Source of the DNA: Bacillus sp. SD075
GTDB lineage: Bacteria; Bacillota; Bacilli; Bacillales; DSM-1321
Reading direction: 5' to 3'
Assembly: GCF_017355165.1 (NCBI RefSeq)
Contig: NZ_JADILK010000013.1
Span: 37,605-101,604 of the forward strand
Length of the DNA stretch: 64,000 bases
The notes below the pieces were generated by a model. That model had not been told where the DNA came from and did no database searches. It saw nothing but the letters and a program-made list of their open reading frames with translations. Numbering within the stretch: position 1 is the stretch's first letter; each line of letters opens with the position of its first letter. Shown piece by piece: positions 60,649 to 64,000 of the stretch. A program made the translations under genes and the position numbers.

Positions 60649-60777
60649 TTTTGTCGCCTCCTAAAATTAGGATTCGTAGTAAATCAAAAAATATTCCAAA
60701 GTAATTCTTAAATGATTATGTTGCACAGTTTGTTAATTAAGGGTACTTGTTCCCTTGAAACCGTACGTTTGCTCATG

Positions 60778-61068
60778 TTAAGAATCGTACATTAAGAACA
60801 CTTTATTTTTTAAAAAACCAAATTCATTTAATATTTCCTCTGAACCATCCACTTTAATAGTCGTAATTTTTTCATCCATTGTTTTACCGGTAAAGTACCA
60901 AAAACGATTATTCCCCTTTACTTTAATGATTTCTGCTTCATCATTTCCGACAAGGACCTTTGAAATTGATGGGTCTGATATTGCCCCAGAATAAATGTAT
61001 GGGGCTGTCTCCATTACTGACCAATTTTGATCGTTATATGATAACCATAGCCGGGGTAGAACGTCCAC
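60778..61068 (-). CDS. Hypothetical protein, possibly 5'-truncated
   Basis: The frame from the GTG at 61068 gives 96 residues (YIYSGAISDPSISKVLVGNDEAEIIKVKGNNRFWYFTGKT). Upstream it stays open and protein-like (IIASFVIWNHSPAGVDVL) to a TAA near 61140, without an ATG or ribosome site. So the start is unclear and the gene may have lost its front. It resembles small lipoprotein-like beta proteins in composition only. Confidence 0.45.
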   Translation of the reverse strand: MDVLPRLWLSYNDQNWSVMETAPYIYSGAISDPSISKVLVGNDEAEIIKVKGNNRFWYFTGKTMDEKITTIKVDGSEEILNEFGFLKNKVFLMYDS

Positions 61069-61129
61069 ACCCGCGGGACTATGATTCCATATAACAAACG
61101 AAGCTATGATCCTGCAAGAAATATAGTTA

Positions 61130-61225
61130 TTACCTTTTTATGATTTTGGCAATCTTGAAAATTCCAAAGCCGCAAAGAATTATGATACCCATGATAATAA
61201 TTGGTAGTAGAATATTCAGTGACAA
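61130..61225 (-). CDS. Possible 31-residue membrane peptide
   Basis: A TTG at 61225 behind AAAGGGAG starts SLNILLPIIIMGIIILCGF, then GIFKIAKIIKR: one membrane helix with a positive end. The ribosome spacing is short. It could be translated together with the following hypothetical gene. Confidence 0.3.
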   Translation of the reverse strand: MSLNILLPIIIMGIIILCGFGIFKIAKIIKR

Positions 61226-61516
61226 TCATCTCCCTTTAAATTATGTAAGTTATTCTTATATCCATATACTACCACATCGAAAAATTCACTTATTCAACTC
61301 CCTCAGTTTAAACAACTCCACATTTCCACATAATGTACATTCTTCACACCGCCCCTGGAGGCTTTCCCTCCCATGTCTCAACGGGTCATTTGCCCTATCA
61401 TTCCTTCGTCATGCCTATCCAAGGGATGGAGGCCAGTTTTGATAACCTGCCCCGTTAGTTGAAAAACAAAATTCTGAAAATGTATTTAGGTCTTCATAAT
61501 CACAAGGGAATAAATG

Positions 61517-61849
61517 TTAATCCATTGTATTTTTTCTCTTTTTATGTTCTATACTCCATTCGTGCATTGAATCTAAAATCGGCTTCAATGTCATTCCATA
61601 CTCAGTTATAGAATATTCCACTTTAGGTGGGACTTCACGATATACCTCTCGACTTATGAGCCCCTCCTCCTCTAGTTCTCGTAATTGATTTGTTAGCATT
61701 TTTGGGGTAATGCCTACAAGTGCTTTTTTTAATTCTCCATATCTCATTGTGCCTTCCGACATTAGATACAATAAGATGGTAGGCTTCCATTTCCCAACCA
61801 AGATGGAAAGGGCATCATGCACTTTACAATATTCAGGTTTTATTTTCAT
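61517..61849 (-). CDS. HxlR-family transcriptional regulator
   Basis: 110 residues from the ATG at 61849 (GGAGG five bases upstream). HxlR winged helix: YCKVHDALSILVGKWKPTILLYLMSEGTMRYGELKKALVGITPKMLTNQLRELEEEGLI. A cysteine near the N-terminus (EYCKV) is the position used by HypR/YodB-type members to sense quinones and disulfide stress. It is divergent from a pirin/DoxX operon, which it probably represses. Confidence 0.87.
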   Translation of the reverse strand: MKIKPEYCKVHDALSILVGKWKPTILLYLMSEGTMRYGELKKALVGITPKMLTNQLRELEEEGLISREVYREVPPKVEYSITEYGMTLKPILDSMHEWSIEHKKRKNTMD

Positions 61850-61862
61850 CTTTACCTCCAAT

Positions 61863-61905
61863 AGTATCTTTTTGCATACTAGATATCTTCAAAGTGCATA
61901 CTTAC
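61863..61905. promoter_or_regulatory. Candidate HxlR operator
   Basis: AGTAT/ATACT inverted repeat with an eight-base centre (61863-61880), and a second GCATACT half-site at 61896-61902. Located between the two divergent starts. Confidence 0.45.
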
Positions 61906-61954
61906 ATAATTGATTTTAATGGTTTATTATGACTATGAAAAGGGGGTAGACAAT

Positions 61955-62803
61955 ATGAAATCTGATAATATTAAACGTCGTGAAATAAAAAAGGTATGGA
62001 CAGTAACCGAACAAAAAATAAGCAATATTCATACCGCAAGTCCTATCCTTGCACCTGGCAACTGGGTAGATTATGACCCGTTCTTATTATTAATGGAAGA
62101 TACATTTCAAAAAGGAGCATTTAGTGACCATCCTCACCGTGGTATAGAGACCATAACATATATCATTGACGGAAGGCTTAATCATTATGACAATGTTACG
62201 GGGGCGGGTGGGATCCTAGAAACAGGTGACCTTCAATTTATGACTGCTGGTAGAGGAGTGATCCATAATGAATCACCACTTGACGGTGAAACAGTTCATC
62301 TTCTTCAGCTTTGGGTTAACCTACCTCGTAAATATAAAATGGTAAAACCCCGTTATCAAAATATGAACGCAAAAGATATGCCTGTTCGTCAAGAGAACGG
62401 TGCCTTAATTCGAGTATATTCAGGTTCATCTGGAGATATTGTATCGAACTCCCTGAATTACGCTTCTGTCACGTTTGTAGAAATGATGTTGGAAGAAGAG
62501 GCATCCATTAGTCAAGACCTTCCTGGTACCTATAATGGCTATATTTATGTATTAGAAGGCAGTGGAACATTTGGTGAAAATAAAGTTGAAGCGAAAAAAG
62601 GGCAAGCAATGTGGCTAGGTTCCGCAAATGATGGGGAAATGAGCAATATTCCCATTTCTGCAAGCGAAAAATTACGACTTGTTCTTTTTGCAGGTGAACC
62701 TCTCAGAGAACCTGTTGTAGCATATGGCCCTTTCGTAATGAATTCTGAAGAAGAAATACGACAGGATTATCAGGAGGGTAAATTCGAAACTCCAGTAGAT
62801 TAA
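61955..62803 (+). CDS. Pirin-family protein (bicupin)
   Basis: 282 residues from the ATG at 61955 (GGGGG upstream). First cupin: metal site in FSDHPHRGIETITYIIDG and FMTAGRGVIHNESP (His-rich, about residues 55-115). Second cupin lacks most ligands, as usual in pirins (YIYVLEGSGTFGENKVEAKKGQ). Some bacterial pirins such as YhhW are quercetinases; others respond to oxidative or quinone stress. It is followed by a DoxX gene and preceded by a divergent HxlR regulator. Confidence 0.88.
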   Translation: MKSDNIKRREIKKVWTVTEQKISNIHTASPILAPGNWVDYDPFLLLMEDTFQKGAFSDHPHRGIETITYIIDGRLNHYDNVTGAGGILETGDLQFMTAGRGVIHNESPLDGETVHLLQLWVNLPRKYKMVKPRYQNMNAKDMPVRQENGALIRVYSGSSGDIVSNSLNYASVTFVEMMLEEEASISQDLPGTYNGYIYVLEGSGTFGENKVEAKKGQAMWLGSANDGEMSNIPISASEKLRLVLFAGEPLREPVVAYGPFVMNSEEEIRQDYQEGKFETPVD

Positions 62804-62882
62804 AGATTCATGGAAATGGTTGAATGAATTTGATTACCTCATCAACGAACAAATTAAATAAAGAAAATAAAGGAGCCAAAAG

Positions 62883-63281
62883 ATGATAGGGTTAGGTTTA
62901 TTGTTAATACGCTTAGTAATTGGATTGTCATTCATATCTCACGGAGCCCAAAAGTTATTCGGCTTTGGTGGCGGCGGTGGTTTAAAAGTAACTGGGGAGC
63001 ATTTTGAAAAATTGGGAATCAGGCCAGGGGTGACAATGGCGTTACTCGCTGGGCTGTCGGAATTAATAGGTGGAGCCATGTTTGCGGTAGGGTTTCTTAC
63101 CCCACTTGCAGGCATTGTGATTGCTGGAACAATGGTAGTAGGGATATTAAAAGTTCACGGACCAAATGGTTACTGGATTACGAAGGGTGGATATGAATAC
63201 TGTCTTGCTGTATTAGTTGTAGCAATTGGTGTAGCTCTTACGGGTGCAGGACAATATTCACTTGATGGTATTTTATTTTAA
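62883..63281 (+). CDS. DoxX-family membrane protein
   Basis: 132 residues, four membrane helices: LLIRLVIGLSFISHGAQKLFGFGGGGG with the conserved HGxQK motif, LLAGLSELIGGAMFAVGFLTPL and LAVLVVAIGVALTGAGQYSLD. AAAGGAG precedes the ATG. In B. subtilis, DoxX-type genes (catD, mhqP) stand in quinone-detoxifying operons ruled by thiol-sensing repressors; the same setting is seen here. Confidence 0.87.
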   Translation: MIGLGLLLIRLVIGLSFISHGAQKLFGFGGGGGLKVTGEHFEKLGIRPGVTMALLAGLSELIGGAMFAVGFLTPLAGIVIAGTMVVGILKVHGPNGYWITKGGYEYCLAVLVVAIGVALTGAGQYSLDGILF

Positions 63282-63326
63282 ATTATATCCATTTTTACGA
63301 CAAATGTTTTGGATTCAAGGAATCAG

Positions 63327-63357
63327 ACGCTCAGAAGCTAATTCTGAGCGTTTGTTG
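63327..63357 (+). terminator. Intrinsic terminator of the pirin/DoxX operon
   Basis: ACGCTCAGAA (63327-63336) pairs perfectly with TTCTGAGCGT (63342-63351), followed by TTGTTG. Confidence 0.75.
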
Positions 63358-63622
63358 TGAAACTATCATTAAGCTTTTCTATTCTAGGATGGACGACACT
63401 AGCATTTAGGCTTCCCACATGCGCCCGATGAAGACCTACAACATGATTTTTCGTGTTGAGCATCATAACGAGAAAAACTTCCCTGTCCTCGTTTGCAATT
63501 TGCGTTGCGGTTAATTCTCGGACATCTTCTGAATTGCGAATTTGAAAGGCCACAAACGGCTCAACCATTTACCTGATTTCCTGCTTAATTCGTACCACTT
63601 CAAAAATTGGGGTTAATTCCAT
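63338..63622 (-). pseudogene. RadC-like (JAB domain) protein, broken
   Basis: From the ATG at 63622 the frame gives ELTPIFEVVRIKQEIR, then an in-frame TAA (63569-63571), then MVEPFVAFQIRNSEDVREL and EDREVFLVMMLNTKNHVVGLH, HVGSLNASVVHP, all typical of RadC. The conserved HxHPSG catalytic part that should follow is missing; a foreign tail ends the frame. RadC homologues of this type are often carried by plasmids and integrative elements. Confidence 0.7.
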
Positions 63623-64000
63623 TTTCAAAACTCCATTTCATTTCATTTTTTTTTTTATTTGTTGCCCTTTTGTTTCTTCTCTGGTGGGTTTTTCATTCCT
63701 ATTTTCATTTGCCTTGCGAAGCGAATTAATTCCCCAAAGGGGGATTAATTTTCCCCTTTTGACAAGTAGAATGAAAGACACGCATAGGCAATCGGTCAAG
63801 GGATTAAGCACAAAAAGTTTTTGATGTTGCGATAGCGCCCCTAATCAAAAAGGTTTTTGCCCCTTGATCGATTGACTGGCCGTCTTAACTTCCTGCCGGA
63901 AAGGTTCGGGTGTCCTACCGGCTGGAAGGTTAGTCGTCCTGCGCTGTTTCACGATTCGGAAGGCAAAGGGAAAAATAATAAAAAAGCAGCCGCCCGGCTG
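63623..64000. other. Structured, gene-free DNA at the window edge
   Basis: No frame is supported. Two nested inverted repeats occur: CAATCGGTCAAGGG (63789-63802) with CCCTTGATCGATTG (63861-63874), enclosing TTTTTGAT (63818-63825) with ATCAAAAA (63844-63851). A third pair is CTTCCTGCCGG (63889-63899) with CCGGCTGGAAG (63918-63928). With the radC remnant this suggests mobile-element DNA such as a plasmid or ICE regulatory or transfer region. Confidence 0.45.

Noticed and set aside
1..64000. CRISPR arrays, tRNA and rRNA genes
   Set aside because: No regularly spaced direct repeats and no cloverleaf or rRNA sequence were seen on reading; a tRNA scan was not possible here.

Overview
The window reads as a chromosomal stretch of a low-GC, spore-forming Bacillaceae, most like the Peribacillus (old Bacillus simplex) group. 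The signs are AGGAGG ribosome binding sites with frequent TTG/GTG starts, an SspL-type spore protein, a KinB-like sporulation-type kinase, a ComK-like protein, HelD, a Bacillus class D beta-lactamase, YkoGHJ-like genes, and bcr-type intergenic repeats. Genus is inference; no rRNA or housekeeping marker is present.

Layout. 0-1.8 kb: end of an old-yellow-enzyme type oxidoreductase. 1.8-6.3 kb: a decay zone on the minus strand, with a helicase scrap, a CoiA-like gene, small phage-like genes, and two broken polymorphic toxin/immunity modules (LXG-AHH nuclease with ankyrin immunity; HNH-type toxin with Syd-type immunity). 6.5-13.2 kb: iron and methionine uptake, consisting of a FecBCD-type siderophore ABC transporter behind a Fur box, a MetQIN-like transporter, and a Fur-boxed siderophore esterase. 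13.5-19.8 kb: an SRPBCC protein, a KinB-like kinase, repeats, an unusual UvrA-like protein and sspL. 19.9-29.8 kb: a catabolic region with two aldolases, a GntR regulator, a 2-hydroxyacid dehydrogenase and two Nramp-fold transporters lacking the metal-binding motif, with helD between. 30-33.4 kb: an excalibur protein, a ComK-like factor, a possible small RNA and a tandem pair of DndB-like (DGQHR) proteins. 33.7-38.9 kb: a protealysin-like protease with its emfourin inhibitor, a PepSY/YtkA pair and small overlapping ORFs. 39-49 kb: serA behind a ZTP-type riboswitch, then an eight-gene sugar operon with the enzyme set of the non-phosphorylated L-fucose pathway, with a LacI regulator and a palindromic operator. 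49-63.4 kb: a frameshifted VOC protein, PTS IIA, class D beta-lactamase, SulP transporter with carbonic anhydrase, YkoGHJ-like sensing operon, PhzF, MarR/threonine aldolase, and HxlR/pirin/DoxX. 63.3-64 kb: a broken radC and strongly structured DNA, suggesting the edge of a mobile element.

How the genes work together. The iron transporter and the esterase share near-consensus Fur boxes, so import and iron release are probably co-induced. The fuc-like operon would convert a 6-deoxy sugar through lactone, acid, 2-keto-3-deoxy acid and 2,4-diketo acid to pyruvate plus lactate. The 20-30 kb aldolase region has a nearly identical AT-rich motif upstream of two transcription units, and each Nramp-like gene has a near-consensus CcpA (cre) site, which points to carbon catabolism rather than metal homeostasis. 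Several genes are broken by single-base changes in homopolymers or by in-frame stops; real decay and assembly error cannot be separated from sequence alone.
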